Below are positions 25,784 to 34,371 of a stretch of DNA of 64,000 nucleotides, one piece after another. Position numbers and translations under genes: made by a program. Under the pieces are notes generated by a model. That model was not told the origin of the DNA. It searched no databases and saw only the letters and a program-made list of their open reading frames with translations. Source of the DNA: Kerstersia similis (GTDB lineage Bacteria > Pseudomonadota > Gammaproteobacteria > Burkholderiales > Burkholderiaceae_B); NCBI RefSeq assembly GCF_965139615.1, contig NZ_CBCSIQ010000003.1, positions 167,338-231,337 of the forward strand, written 5' to 3'. Positions within the stretch are counted from its first letter, which is position 1, and the number at the start of each line of letters is the position of its first letter.

Positions 25784-27496
25784 TCACAGCGTGGCCGGCT
25801 GCAGCGCCGGGATCTGATTCAGCTGGTTCACCGGCGGACCGGCAAAGACAGACTTGAACTGACCGATAGACAACATATCCACCTCCAGCAGGAAGGGCCC
25901 TGGGCGGCTATTGGCCTGCTGCAGCACGCCAGGCAATTGCGCCAAATCCGACACCCGTGCATGCGCCAGGCCCATGCTCTGGCACAGCTGGGCATAGTCC
26001 GGCGTGTGCAGATCCACATAGCAACGACGGCTGCCGTACTGGGCATCCTGAATGTTCTTGATGACGCCATAGCCCTTGTCGTTCATCAGGACGATCAGCA
26101 CATCGCAGGCTTCCTGCACCATCGTCGCCAGCTCACCCAGGTTGAGGATGAAGCCGCCATCACCGGCCAGACAGAGCGTCTTGCGTCCGGATTGCGTCAC
26201 TGCCGCCCCGACTGCCGCCCCGATCGCCATGGGCATGCCCTGGCCGATACCGCCGCCCGTGGCATGCACGCCCTGGTTAGGTTCAAAAATCCGCAGTTCA
26301 CGATTGCCCCAGGTGCTGTTCGATACCGTGACATCACGCACCCAGTTGAAGTGGCGTCCATAGGTCTGCTGCAACTGCGCCACCAGCGCCTGATACGGTC
26401 CCAGCCCATCGCGCAAGGTCGCGACGGCTTCTGCCTTGACTGCCTCCAGATCGTCGATCAGGGCAGGGTCGGCATGCCAGCCGCGCTGTTCCAGCCGATC
26501 CGCCAGGCCTTCCAGCACCAGACACGCATCCCCCCAGACAAACAGATCATTGGCATAGCACCGGCCGGCTGCGGCCGCATCGGCGTCCACGCGGTACAAG
26601 GGCTGCGGCAACTTCAATTCGTACTTCAAGGTTTCATTGCTGCGCAGGCGCGAACCCACGACCAGCATCGCATCGCAACGCTGATAGAACGCCTCGACCG
26701 GCTTTTGCAAGTTATAGGCGCCCAGCGAACCCCGCTCGTCTTCCGGCACGATGCCACGGCCCTGCACACTGGCCACGATGCCGAAACCCAAACGGCGCAG
26801 GCGCTGCACCGCCGCGCCTGCATGCCGCGCGCCACCGCCCAGCCACAGCAAGGGACGGCGAGCCGCCGCCAGCTGGTCGGCCAGGCTGTCGAGCTGCGCG
26901 GCATCCGGAACGGCGCGGGGAATGGGCAAAGGTTCCAGGGCCAGGTCATCTGGCAGCGGAATCAGGCTTTGCTGCACATCAATCGGAATTTCCAGGCTGA
27001 CCGGGCCGGTGGGTGCCGTCAATGCGGCCTGCACGGCTTTTTTCAGCACGCCCAGCACATTCTCGGGGCTATACACACGAAACGCTGCCTTGGACACCGC
27101 TTCGAGCATCTTCAGTTGTGCCGGGGCCTCGTGGATGTACGACATGCCACGATCCAGATACGGCACCTCGATCTGGCCCGTGATATGCAGCACCGGCGCG
27201 CCGGCAGTCAAGGCTTCGACCATGCTGCCGGCGATATTGCCAGCCGCCGGGCCGGTGCTGGTGATGCATACGCCCAGTTGCGAGGTCGAACGCGCATAGG
27301 CGTCCGCCATATTGCCGGCACCAGCTTCGCCGCGCGCCGGGACGAAACGCACCACGCCGCGCTGCGCGAAAGCATCGAGAATCGGCATGTTGTGAATGGA
27401 GATGACGCCGAACGCAGCGCGCACACCGCACTTTTCCAGAAAGGCAGCGACGACCGCACCTACGGTCACCATCGGGGGTTGTTGATGTTCAGGCAT
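25784..27496 (-). CDS. Thiamine-pyrophosphate-dependent enzyme (2-oxo acid decarboxylase / ALS-like)
   Basis: A 570-residue three-domain TPP enzyme: PYR domain with catalytic Glu57 (RGEAGAGN), central domain, and PP domain with the GDGGFILN motif (Asp446, Asn452). It belongs with benzoylformate decarboxylase, oxalyl-CoA decarboxylase and acetolactate-synthase-like proteins, which cannot be separated by eye. The start at 27496 has GGAGG upstream; a longer frame begins at 27562. With the adjacent aldehyde dehydrogenase it could convert a 2-oxo acid to an aldehyde and then to an acid. Confidence 0.88.
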   Translation of the reverse strand: MPEHQQPPMVTVGAVVAAFLEKCGVRAAFGVISIHNMPILDAFAQRGVVRFVPARGEAGAGNMADAYARSTSQLGVCITSTGPAAGNIAGSMVEALTAGAPVLHITGQIEVPYLDRGMSYIHEAPAQLKMLEAVSKAAFRVYSPENVLGVLKKAVQAALTAPTGPVSLEIPIDVQQSLIPLPDDLALEPLPIPRAVPDAAQLDSLADQLAAARRPLLWLGGGARHAGAAVQRLRRLGFGIVASVQGRGIVPEDERGSLGAYNLQKPVEAFYQRCDAMLVVGSRLRSNETLKYELKLPQPLYRVDADAAAAGRCYANDLFVWGDACLVLEGLADRLEQRGWHADPALIDDLEAVKAEAVATLRDGLGPYQALVAQLQQTYGRHFNWVRDVTVSNSTWGNRELRIFEPNQGVHATGGGIGQGMPMAIGAAVGAAVTQSGRKTLCLAGDGGFILNLGELATMVQEACDVLIVLMNDKGYGVIKNIQDAQYGSRRCYVDLHTPDYAQLCQSMGLAHARVSDLAQLPGVLQQANSRPGPFLLEVDMLSIGQFKSVFAGPPVNQLNQIPALQPATL

Positions 27497-28388
27497 TGCG
27501 CGAATGACCTCCAGAAATATCCATGTGGCTGCCCGTCGTATAGCTGGACAGGGGAGAAGCAAGAAAAACCACGGCCTGCGCCGCCTCTTCGGGCCGGCCC
27601 AGCCGGCCCAGGGGAATGTGTTTGGTGCGCGCCAGTTCGCGGGTCCAGTCCGTCCAGTCCTGCTCGCGTTCGCTGCGCGCCTCGAAGCGCCTGCGCCACT
27701 GGCCGGATTCGATCAGGCCGATCAGGATGCCGTTGACACGCACGCCCTGGGGCGCGAACTCCGTCGCCAGCGAACGCACCAGATTCAGCAATCCGGCCCG
27801 GGCGGCCGAGGTCGCCACCATATGCGGCTCGGGCTGCCGCGCCAGCAGCGAGTTGGAACAGACAATCGCGGCATCGCCCAGCTCGGCCGCGCTTTGCGAC
27901 AGCTGCGGCAGAAAGGCGCGCGTGGGGTAGATCACGGAAAAAAACTTCAGATGCAGCTCTTCACGCCAGGCCTCATCTCCCGTGCTGGCAAAGGTGGAGA
28001 CCCTGCCCTGCCCCGCGTTGTTGATCAGCATGGCCGCCGGACCGAGCTCGCGCTCCACCGCATCGGCAAAATCACGTACGCTGGATTCGTCCAGCACATC
28101 GCAGGTTCGCGCCAGCAAACGCGCGCCAGGATGGCGCTGGCGCAGGGTGTCCTGAGCCGCCGCCAAACGTGCGCTGTCTCGGCCGCAAATCGCCACCGCA
28201 GCACCGCAGGCCAGCAGCAGATCCGCGGTCGCCAGGCCGATGCCGGAACTGCCGCCGGTCACGACGGCCGTCCGGCCAGCCAGCGCATCATGCCGCCAGC
28301 CAGCCACCGGCTGCGACACCGGCGGTACATGCCCCTGTCCGGCAATGCTTGCCGATCCCACGCCTGCACCTTGGCTTGTGCTCATCAT
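27489..28388 (-). CDS. SDR-family protein lacking the YxxxK catalytic pair
   Basis: A 299-residue short-chain dehydrogenase/reductase fold with TGGSSGIG (44-51), NNAG (123-126) and the C-terminal cofactor and substrate regions. The catalytic Ser is near 178-180. Where Tyr-x-x-x-Lys should stand, about 190-194, the sequence is MVATS followed by AARAGLLNLV. Either it uses another mechanism or it is a non-catalytic relative. The N-terminal 38 residues are an extension. It overlaps the TPP gene by eight bases and the IclR gene by four. Confidence 0.85.
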   Translation of the reverse strand: MMSTSQGAGVGSASIAGQGHVPPVSQPVAGWRHDALAGRTAVVTGGSSGIGLATADLLLACGAAVAICGRDSARLAAAQDTLRQRHPGARLLARTCDVLDESSVRDFADAVERELGPAAMLINNAGQGRVSTFASTGDEAWREELHLKFFSVIYPTRAFLPQLSQSAAELGDAAIVCSNSLLARQPEPHMVATSAARAGLLNLVRSLATEFAPQGVRVNGILIGLIESGQWRRRFEARSEREQDWTDWTRELARTKHIPLGRLGRPEEAAQAVVFLASPLSSYTTGSHMDISGGHSRNA

Positions 28389-29236
28389 GCCGCTCCTTTC
28401 ATCAGGTACTGGGGCTTGCGGCGCTGCTGCGCCGGGGCGTAATCCAGCAGTCCGGACAGTTCATTGGCCACCTGGCTGACGCTGTCGATCAGCATCAGCT
28501 TCTGTGCCGGGTCGATATGCGGCATGCCCAACGTGACGCCCAGCGCGGCAACGATCTGGCCCTGGTGGTTGTAAACCGGCGCTGCAACCGTCGAGATATG
28601 CAACTCATAGAAACCTTCGGCAGCGATGTAGCCGCGCTCGCGTATCCGCACCGCCGATTCGTACAGTTCATTCACATCTTTCGGCGTCTGCGGCGAGAAC
28701 ACTTCCAGGCTGTTTTCGGGATACAGCTCCTTGAGTTGTGCCAGCGTCAGGCCGCCCAGCAGCACATGCCCCAATGCGGTCGCATGCGCAGGCAAACGCG
28801 TACCGACCGACACAGAGCCGATGAAGGGCGTATTCGGCGTCGTGGTCTTGGCCACATACACGATGTTCTGCCCGTCACGCACCACCAGATTGGCCGCATG
28901 GCCGACTTCATGACACAAGCGGTTGATCAGGGGCGTGCCCAGCTCCGTCAGGTCCAGCGAAGCCAGATACTCGAAACCCAGCCGCAGCACACCCAGCCCC
29001 AGCTTGTATTCCCGGCCATTTTCCGAACGCTCCAGATAGCCCATGTATTCCAGCGTATTGAGCAAGCGAAATACCGTCGAGCGCGGCAACTGCAGGCGCT
29101 GCGTCAGCTCCGGCGCACCGATCTGACGCTTCTCCCGGCTGAACTCGCTCAGTATCAGCAGGCCGCGCTCCAGCGCCGGCACGATGTAGCGCAGTGCCTC
29201 ATCATCCTGTGCATTGATGGCGATTTGCTCGTTCAT
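28385..29236 (-). CDS. IclR family transcriptional regulator
   Basis: A 283-residue regulator with an N-terminal winged helix (about 18-80; LTQRLQLPRSTVFRLLNTLEYMGYL) and a C-terminal IclR effector domain (LPAHATALGHVLLGGLT, GYIAAEGFYELHISTVAAPVYN). IclR proteins commonly control aromatic catabolic operons and bind the pathway substrate or an intermediate. Its gene sits inside the operon it probably controls, overlapping both neighbours by four bases. Likely targets are the repeated motifs around 34384-34540. Confidence 0.93.
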   Translation of the reverse strand: MNEQIAINAQDDEALRYIVPALERGLLILSEFSREKRQIGAPELTQRLQLPRSTVFRLLNTLEYMGYLERSENGREYKLGLGVLRLGFEYLASLDLTELGTPLINRLCHEVGHAANLVVRDGQNIVYVAKTTTPNTPFIGSVSVGTRLPAHATALGHVLLGGLTLAQLKELYPENSLEVFSPQTPKDVNELYESAVRIRERGYIAAEGFYELHISTVAAPVYNHQGQIVAALGVTLGMPHIDPAQKLMLIDSVSQVANELSGLLDYAPAQQRRKPQYLMKGAA

Positions 29237-30174
29237 CCGTTGACTCCTTGATCGGGTCGGGCAGGCAAGCTCTGCAGCACCTGCCCCAACATGGCAGCCA
29301 GCTCGGCCGGCTGCTCCACATAACAGGCATGCCCCGCGCCGCTGATGCGTTGCAAAGGCACATCCAGCGCCGCCGCCACGGCCTCACAGGAGGCGGGCGG
29401 CGTCACGACATCTTCGGCTCCACACCAGACATGCACCGGCAGGCCGGGCTGCACGGCAGCAATATGGCGACAATCCGCCAACACATCACCGCCACACAGC
29501 ATTTCCACGGCCTGGGTGTAGCCAGGCTCATGCAAGCGCGCCATATTCCAGTGCACCCAGGCCCGAGCACGCGCATCCGCCTGCGGAGCCAGCAAACGGC
29601 CATGGCGGCGGGCGGCCATGCCCGGAATGCCTCCGGCCATGGCGATTTCCGCCAGACGTTGCTGCCTGACCTCCGCGCCCTTGGCTTCGCGCGCCAGCGC
29701 GCCGTAACCCTGTGCCGGACTGATCAGCACCAGCGCTCGCGGCGTACAGCCCGGCCACTGTTGCGCCACCAAGGCTGCTGCCACCAGCGCGCCCAGCGAA
29801 TGCCCGACCAGCACGAAATCGTCGATGGACAACGAGTGCAGCAGGCGGCGCAACGCTGCGGCATAATCCCGCGCCGCGGGCCGGCTCACCGGCAAGGGCG
29901 TGGATTCGCCGTAACCCGGTGCATCCCATGCCAGCAAGCGATGCTTCAGGTTGAAGATACGCGCCAGTTCCAGCCAAGACGCAGCACCTGAGCCGATACC
30001 GTGCAAACAGACCAGGACGGGCTTGCGCACATCACCGGCGACGGTGTCGCGTACGGAAACCAGCTCGCCATCCGCCAGGCGGATGTTGAACAGGCCGAAC
30101 GTGGCTTCCAGATCCGCCAGTTGCCCGGCCGTCATTGCCGGAGAAGCTGTCAGGGTTTCAGTCATCATGTCCAT
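29233..30174 (-). CDS. Alpha/beta hydrolase (meta-cleavage-product-hydrolase-like)
   Basis: A 313-residue alpha/beta hydrolase with the nucleophile elbow GHSLG (Ser126), an oxyanion HG at 58-60, acid Asp in WCGAEDVVTPP and His in GAGHACYVEQP. The family includes C-C hydrolases that split ring-cleavage products and 3-oxoadipate enol-lactonase. Inside this cluster, hydrolysis of the extradiol product is the simplest role. The start may be 30174 or an ATG at 30168 or 30165; none has a strong ribosome-binding site. Confidence 0.88.
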   Translation of the reverse strand: MDMMTETLTASPAMTAGQLADLEATFGLFNIRLADGELVSVRDTVAGDVRKPVLVCLHGIGSGAASWLELARIFNLKHRLLAWDAPGYGESTPLPVSRPAARDYAAALRRLLHSLSIDDFVLVGHSLGALVAAALVAQQWPGCTPRALVLISPAQGYGALAREAKGAEVRQQRLAEIAMAGGIPGMAARRHGRLLAPQADARARAWVHWNMARLHEPGYTQAVEMLCGGDVLADCRHIAAVQPGLPVHVWCGAEDVVTPPASCEAVAAALDVPLQRISGAGHACYVEQPAELAAMLGQVLQSLPARPDQGVNG

Positions 30175-30204
30175 GTCGGGAAAGGGCCGCGCTTGCCGCG
30201 ATGC

Positions 30205-30753
30205 TTACTTGGGCGCCCGCTTGATATGAGCCAGCGGGTGATCTTCGGGATAAGTCGGCGTGACCGGTTTTTTGGCTCCCAGCATCACGCACATCAGCGC
30301 ATCCTCATCGCCGATGTTGATTTCCTCGCGATAGACGCCCGGCGGCACGGAGACCAGGTCACGGTCAGTCAAAATGGTTTCATAGCGTTGATCACCCTGA
30401 GTGATGACCAGCTTGAGCTTGCCCCGGATGACGAAAAACACTTCTTCGACATCGACATGGATATGCGGCGGGCCTTCATGACCGGCAGGAATCACCATGG
30501 TAGAAAAGGTGAAGTGCTCGCTGGGAACGGTATTGGTATCTGCCGCGACCCCGGTGCCGCCGGTGCCGACATAGCGCATCTGCGCACGGCGGTATTTGGG
30601 GTCGTAGTCAGCCTGGAACTTCAGCGCATCCCAGTCGTACTTGCGGGTCGAGAAACGGGCGATACGGCTGTTGATCCACTCTTCGAACGAGGCGCCTTCC
30701 GGACGCGTCCAGGTAGGCTCGGTATGACGGGATTGATCGACGACTTCAGACAT
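30205..30753 (-). CDS. Cupin-domain protein
   Basis: A 182-residue single-cupin protein. The metal motif GPPHIHVDVEEVFFVIRG supplies His-x-His and Glu, and a second motif near the C-terminus surrounds SVPPGVYREEINIG. The first 60 residues (EEWINSRIARFSTRKYDWDAL) are a family-like N-terminal extension. It starts at 30753 with AGGAG upstream. It could be a metal-dependent dioxygenase, isomerase or binding protein; no closer call is possible. Confidence 0.8.
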   Translation of the reverse strand: MSEVVDQSRHTEPTWTRPEGASFEEWINSRIARFSTRKYDWDALKFQADYDPKYRRAQMRYVGTGGTGVAADTNTVPSEHFTFSTMVIPAGHEGPPHIHVDVEEVFFVIRGKLKLVITQGDQRYETILTDRDLVSVPPGVYREEINIGDEDALMCVMLGAKKPVTPTYPEDHPLAHIKRAPK

Positions 30754-30833
30754 GGCGGACTCCTGCGTAAGATCGGTTGAACTTTCGAAATGAAATTGAC
30801 GGTTGAGCTTTCGGCATGCGCAGTGGCTGCGCT

Positions 30834-31667
30834 TCAATGCATCACAAAACCGCCGTTGACCGGCAGTACCTGGCCGGTGACGAAACGCGACAAATCGGAC
30901 AGTGCGAACAGCACGGCGCCGCAAACATCGGCAGCCTGCTGCTCGCGCGGCAACGCCCGGCCGTCGAGATACTTCTGGTGGCGTGCCTGCGGCACATACT
31001 CCGTTGCCTCCACCAGCGTCAGGCCCGGCGCCACGGCATTGACGGTGATGCTGTCGGCCCCCCATTCACGGGCCAGGGCATGCGTCATGGCCGACACCGC
31101 CCCCTTGCTGGCAACATAGGCCAGCAGATTGGGCGCGCCCCACATCGCGGTATCGGAGGACAGATTGACGATTGCCCCCCGGCCGCTGGCCTTGAGCGCC
31201 GCATGGCATGCCCGGCTCATCAGCCAGGTGCCGCGCACGTTCACATCCATGACCTGATCCCAGGTCGCAACACTCAGTGCATGGGCATCCTTGCCGCCGG
31301 AATTGGTAATGGCCGCGTTGTTGACCAGGCCATCCAGGCCGCCCAGGCGCTGTACCGCCGTTTCGGCTGCTTGCTCGACACTGGCGGGATCCGCCAGGTC
31401 CAGCGACACGGTATGCACATCAGCCCCCTCCTGGCGCAAGGCGGCCCCGGCCTGCGCCAGCAAATCTTCCAGCCGATCCGCCATGACCAGGCTGGCGCCT
31501 GCCCGGGCGATGCTGCGGGCAAAGGCCAGCCCCAGGCCACGTGCCGCGCCCGTCACCAGGATGCGGCGGCCACTCAGCAAGCCCGCCGGAATGGCGTCCA
31601 GCCAGGCCTGCAGGCTGGCCTCATCGGCCGCGCCCAGGGCTTGCGTATGATGGTTCTGCTGACTCAT
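30834..31667 (-). CDS. SDR family oxidoreductase
   Basis: A 277-residue short-chain dehydrogenase with TGAARGLG (39-46), NNAA (116-119), Ser170/171 and an intact catalytic Tyr184-x-x-x-Lys188 (AYVASKGA). In a Rieske-oxygenase pathway this is a candidate cis-dihydrodiol dehydrogenase, re-aromatising the dihydroxylated ring. Substrate is inferred from context only. It follows the ABC permease gene by 15 bases. Confidence 0.9.
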   Translation of the reverse strand: MSQQNHHTQALGAADEASLQAWLDAIPAGLLSGRRILVTGAARGLGLAFARSIARAGASLVMADRLEDLLAQAGAALRQEGADVHTVSLDLADPASVEQAAETAVQRLGGLDGLVNNAAITNSGGKDAHALSVATWDQVMDVNVRGTWLMSRACHAALKASGRGAIVNLSSDTAMWGAPNLLAYVASKGAVSAMTHALAREWGADSITVNAVAPGLTLVEATEYVPQARHQKYLDGRALPREQQAADVCGAVLFALSDLSRFVTGQVLPVNGGFVMH

Positions 31668-31682
31668 GATTTCTCCCCGGCC

Positions 31683-32459
31683 TCAGTGCGTTGTCACCGA
31701 AGCACGCGGCAGGTAGTGCAACACCCTGCGCTCCAGCCACACCACCGCCCAATAGGCCAACAAGCCCACCAGCGTCAGCGCCGCGATGGCGACGAATACG
31801 GCAGCGGTATTGCCCTGCCCTTCGCCATCCACCAGCAGATAGCCCAGGCCCTTGTTACCGCCCACCAGCTCACCGACCGTCACGCCGATCACGGCCAGCG
31901 TGGCAGCAATGCGCAACCCGGAAAACAGCGATGGCAAGGCGGAAGGAAACTCCACCAGACGGAATATCTGCACCCGGCTGGCATTCAGGGTACGCACCAG
32001 ATTCACCATGTCCGGATCGACCGTCCGGACAGCCGACAGCACATTGATCATGACCGGGAAGAACACGATCAGAATGGCGACCAGAATCTTGGGGTAGATG
32101 GTGTAGCCCAGCCACATCACGAACAGCGGCGCGAATGCCACCTTGGGCGCAATCTGCAAGGCCAGGATATACGGCGACAGCACGGACTCCGCCTTGGGCG
32201 ACAAGCCCAGCACCACGCCAAACATGATGCCCAGCAGAGAGCCCAGCAGAAAGCCCAGCACGACTTCCAGCATGGTGATCCAGAAGTGCGAGGCCAGATC
32301 GCTGTTGTGCCACATATGCACCGCTTCGTTGACCACCCGGGAGAACTTCGGGAACACATACTCGGGCATACCGAACAGGCCCGGCCCCCATTGCCACAGT
32401 GCCAGGAATACCAGCAGCACCGCGATGCTGCTGAGATAGGTGGAGAAATCTTTCTTCAT
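31683..32459 (-). CDS. ABC transporter permease (NitT/TauT-like, catabolic cluster)
   Basis: A 258-residue inner-membrane permease with about six transmembrane segments and the coupling region DMVNLVRTLNASRVQIFRLVEFPSALPSLFSG. It pairs with the binding protein at 32499-33506 and the ATPase at 33589-34371 to form a complete importer for the cluster's substrate. Confidence 0.9.
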   Translation of the reverse strand: MKKDFSTYLSSIAVLLVFLALWQWGPGLFGMPEYVFPKFSRVVNEAVHMWHNSDLASHFWITMLEVVLGFLLGSLLGIMFGVVLGLSPKAESVLSPYILALQIAPKVAFAPLFVMWLGYTIYPKILVAILIVFFPVMINVLSAVRTVDPDMVNLVRTLNASRVQIFRLVEFPSALPSLFSGLRIAATLAVIGVTVGELVGGNKGLGYLLVDGEGQGNTAAVFVAIAALTLVGLLAYWAVVWLERRVLHYLPRASVTTH

Positions 32460-32498
32460 TGCGCCATTGCCTTGTAGTGATGCCCTGTCCGCCCGGCC

Positions 32499-33506
32499 TC
32501 AGCGGCTCTCGACAAATTCGTTGGTGTAAAGCTCATCGAGCGGCTGCGCCCGCGGCACGATGCCCTGCTCGACATAGAAGGCCTGAACGTCCTCCAGACG
32601 CGCCGGATCCATGCGGCCCAGCACTTCCTGATCGGCATACACATATTCGCGATAGAGATCGAAGATCCGCTCGATCATGGCCTCTTGCCCCTGGTAGGAA
32701 GGCACTGCCTGGATGTAGGCAGCCGCGGCCGCCTTGGGGTCGCTGATGATGTCTTCCATGCCGCGCAAGGTCGCACGGACTAGCTTGCGCACCAGCTCGG
32801 GGTTCTCCTTGATGGTCTGCTCGGATGCGAGAATGGCCTGTGCCATGCTCTGGAAGGTTTCTTCCCTGGGCAGAATGCGCACCTTGGTGCCGGTCTGCTC
32901 AACGTTGGCAATCCAGTCCGGCACGGCCGCCATGGCATCGGCACGGCCCGCGTTGAACAACTGCCACACCCCGGCCGGACCCGCTGCCTGGGCATCGACG
33001 TCCCGACGCGTCAGCCCGGCTTTTTCCAGCGATCCGAGAAAGGCGTAGAACGTGGTATCGCTATAGGCCATGACAGTCACCGTCTTGTCCTTGAGGTCTT
33101 TGACATGGTGAATATCGCCATCCTCTTTAGCCGCCAACAACGTCAGCGACCCGCCCCCCAGCACCGCAACCGCTTTCACCGGAATGCCATTGGCGCGCAC
33201 GATGATCGGCGTATCGCCGATGGCACCCCCCACAGGCGCATTGCCTGCGCCCACCTGCTTGGCGACATCCACGCCTCCCCGGCCCGCCACGAATTTGACG
33301 TCCAGCCCTTCTGCTTCGTAGTAACCGCGTTGTTTGGCCAACATCCACGGCGCAAAGGCCGTCAGGGTTGCCGGTGCCGGCAGGAGATACGTCACTTCTT
33401 CCAGCTTCGCGGTCTGGGCCTGCGCCCCGGCGGGCACCGCCAGGCTACAGCTCAACGCCAGCGGTGCCAGCCATTTGCGTACTGCGGGTATGCCGTTCAG
33501 AGTCAT
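32499..33506 (-). CDS. ABC transporter substrate-binding protein (NMT1/SsuA-like, catabolic cluster)
   Basis: A 335-residue periplasmic binding protein with a signal peptide (MTLNGIPAVRKWLAPLALSC..AGAQAQ, cleavage near 30). The NMT1-type lobes read GRGGVDVAKQVGAGNAPVGG and WQLFNAGRADAMAAVPDW. I placed the start at 33506, with AGGAAG eight bases upstream, rather than the in-frame ATG at 33548. Relatives near Rieske operons import phthalates and other aromatic acids; the ligand here is unknown. Confidence 0.9.
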   Translation of the reverse strand: MTLNGIPAVRKWLAPLALSCSLAVPAGAQAQTAKLEEVTYLLPAPATLTAFAPWMLAKQRGYYEAEGLDVKFVAGRGGVDVAKQVGAGNAPVGGAIGDTPIIVRANGIPVKAVAVLGGGSLTLLAAKEDGDIHHVKDLKDKTVTVMAYSDTTFYAFLGSLEKAGLTRRDVDAQAAGPAGVWQLFNAGRADAMAAVPDWIANVEQTGTKVRILPREETFQSMAQAILASEQTIKENPELVRKLVRATLRGMEDIISDPKAAAAAYIQAVPSYQGQEAMIERIFDLYREYVYADQEVLGRMDPARLEDVQAFYVEQGIVPRAQPLDELYTNEFVESR

Positions 33507-33588
33507 CACAGAGCTTCCTAGAATGGGTGGGGTGACAAGGAAACACACGCACTGGCAAGACTGCGCCGCCAGGCGCGCTATTCCGGCT

Positions 33589-34371
33589 TCAGTGCAGCGA
33601 GTCCTGCCCGACTTTGAGCAGTTCCATCAGGCGCCCCTGGATCGGAGCCACTTCCGGCATCCGGCGGCGCTGCATCGGGTTTTCGCGATGCGGCAAATCC
33701 ACAATGATTTCTTCGATGATCCGGCCCGGCCGTTCACTCATCACCAGAATGCGGTCAGACAGCGCAATGGCTTCGATCAGATCGTGCGTGATGAACAGCG
33801 CGGTTTTCTTTTCTTCATGCAAGGTGGCAGCCAGATCCTGCTGCAACACCATCTTGGTCTGCGCGTCCAGCGCCGAGAATGGCTCGTCGAGCAGCAACAC
33901 ATCGGGATTGACGGCCAAGGTGCGAGCCAGCGCAGCGCGCTGGCGCATGCCCCCGGACAACTGGTATGGATAATGGTTTTCAAACCCCGCCAGATGGCAG
34001 CGCACCAGCAAGGCCTCGGCGATGGCGCGGCGCTTGGCGCGCGGCACCGAATTGATTTCCAGGCCCAGCTCGACGTTTTCGCAGATGGTGCGCCATGGCA
34101 TGAGCAAGTCTTTCTGAAGCATGAAAGCCACCTGGCGCACCGGGCCGGTGACCGGCTGGCCATCCACCATCACCTTGCCCTCAGTCGGCAGGTACAAGCC
34201 CGAACCCATGTTCAGCAGCGTACTCTTGCCACAGCCCGACGGGCCGATGACCGACACGACCTCGCCACGGGCAATCTGCAGGTTCAGATGCTGCACGGCA
34301 TACGGGGGCTCGGCCTGGGTTCGCGTGGGAAAGCGCTTGGCGACAGAACTGAATTCGATGTGGTGGTGCAT
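33589..34371 (-). CDS. ABC transporter ATP-binding protein (catabolic cluster)
   Basis: A 260-residue ATPase with GPSGCGKST (Walker A), MLQKDLLMPWRT (Q-loop), LSGGMRQR (signature), LLLDEPFSALD (Walker B) and FITHDLIEAI (H-loop). It is the first gene of the catabolic operon. I favour the ATG at 34371 because AAAGGG stands six bases upstream; ATG 34389 is also in frame. Confidence 0.9.
   Translation of the reverse strand: MHHHIEFSSVAKRFPTRTQAEPPYAVQHLNLQIARGEVVSVIGPSGCGKSTLLNMGSGLYLPTEGKVMVDGQPVTGPVRQVAFMLQKDLLMPWRTICENVELGLEINSVPRAKRRAIAEALLVRCHLAGFENHYPYQLSGGMRQRAALARTLAVNPDVLLLDEPFSALDAQTKMVLQQDLAATLHEEKKTALFITHDLIEAIALSDRILVMSERPGRIIEEIIVDLPHRENPMQRRRMPEVAPIQGRLMELLKVGQDSLH

Noticed and set aside
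25397..27736. A 779-codon plus-strand open frame antisense to the TPP-enzyme gene
   Set aside because: The opposite strand encodes a TPP enzyme with intact catalytic motifs; this frame shows no domain and no ribosome-binding site.
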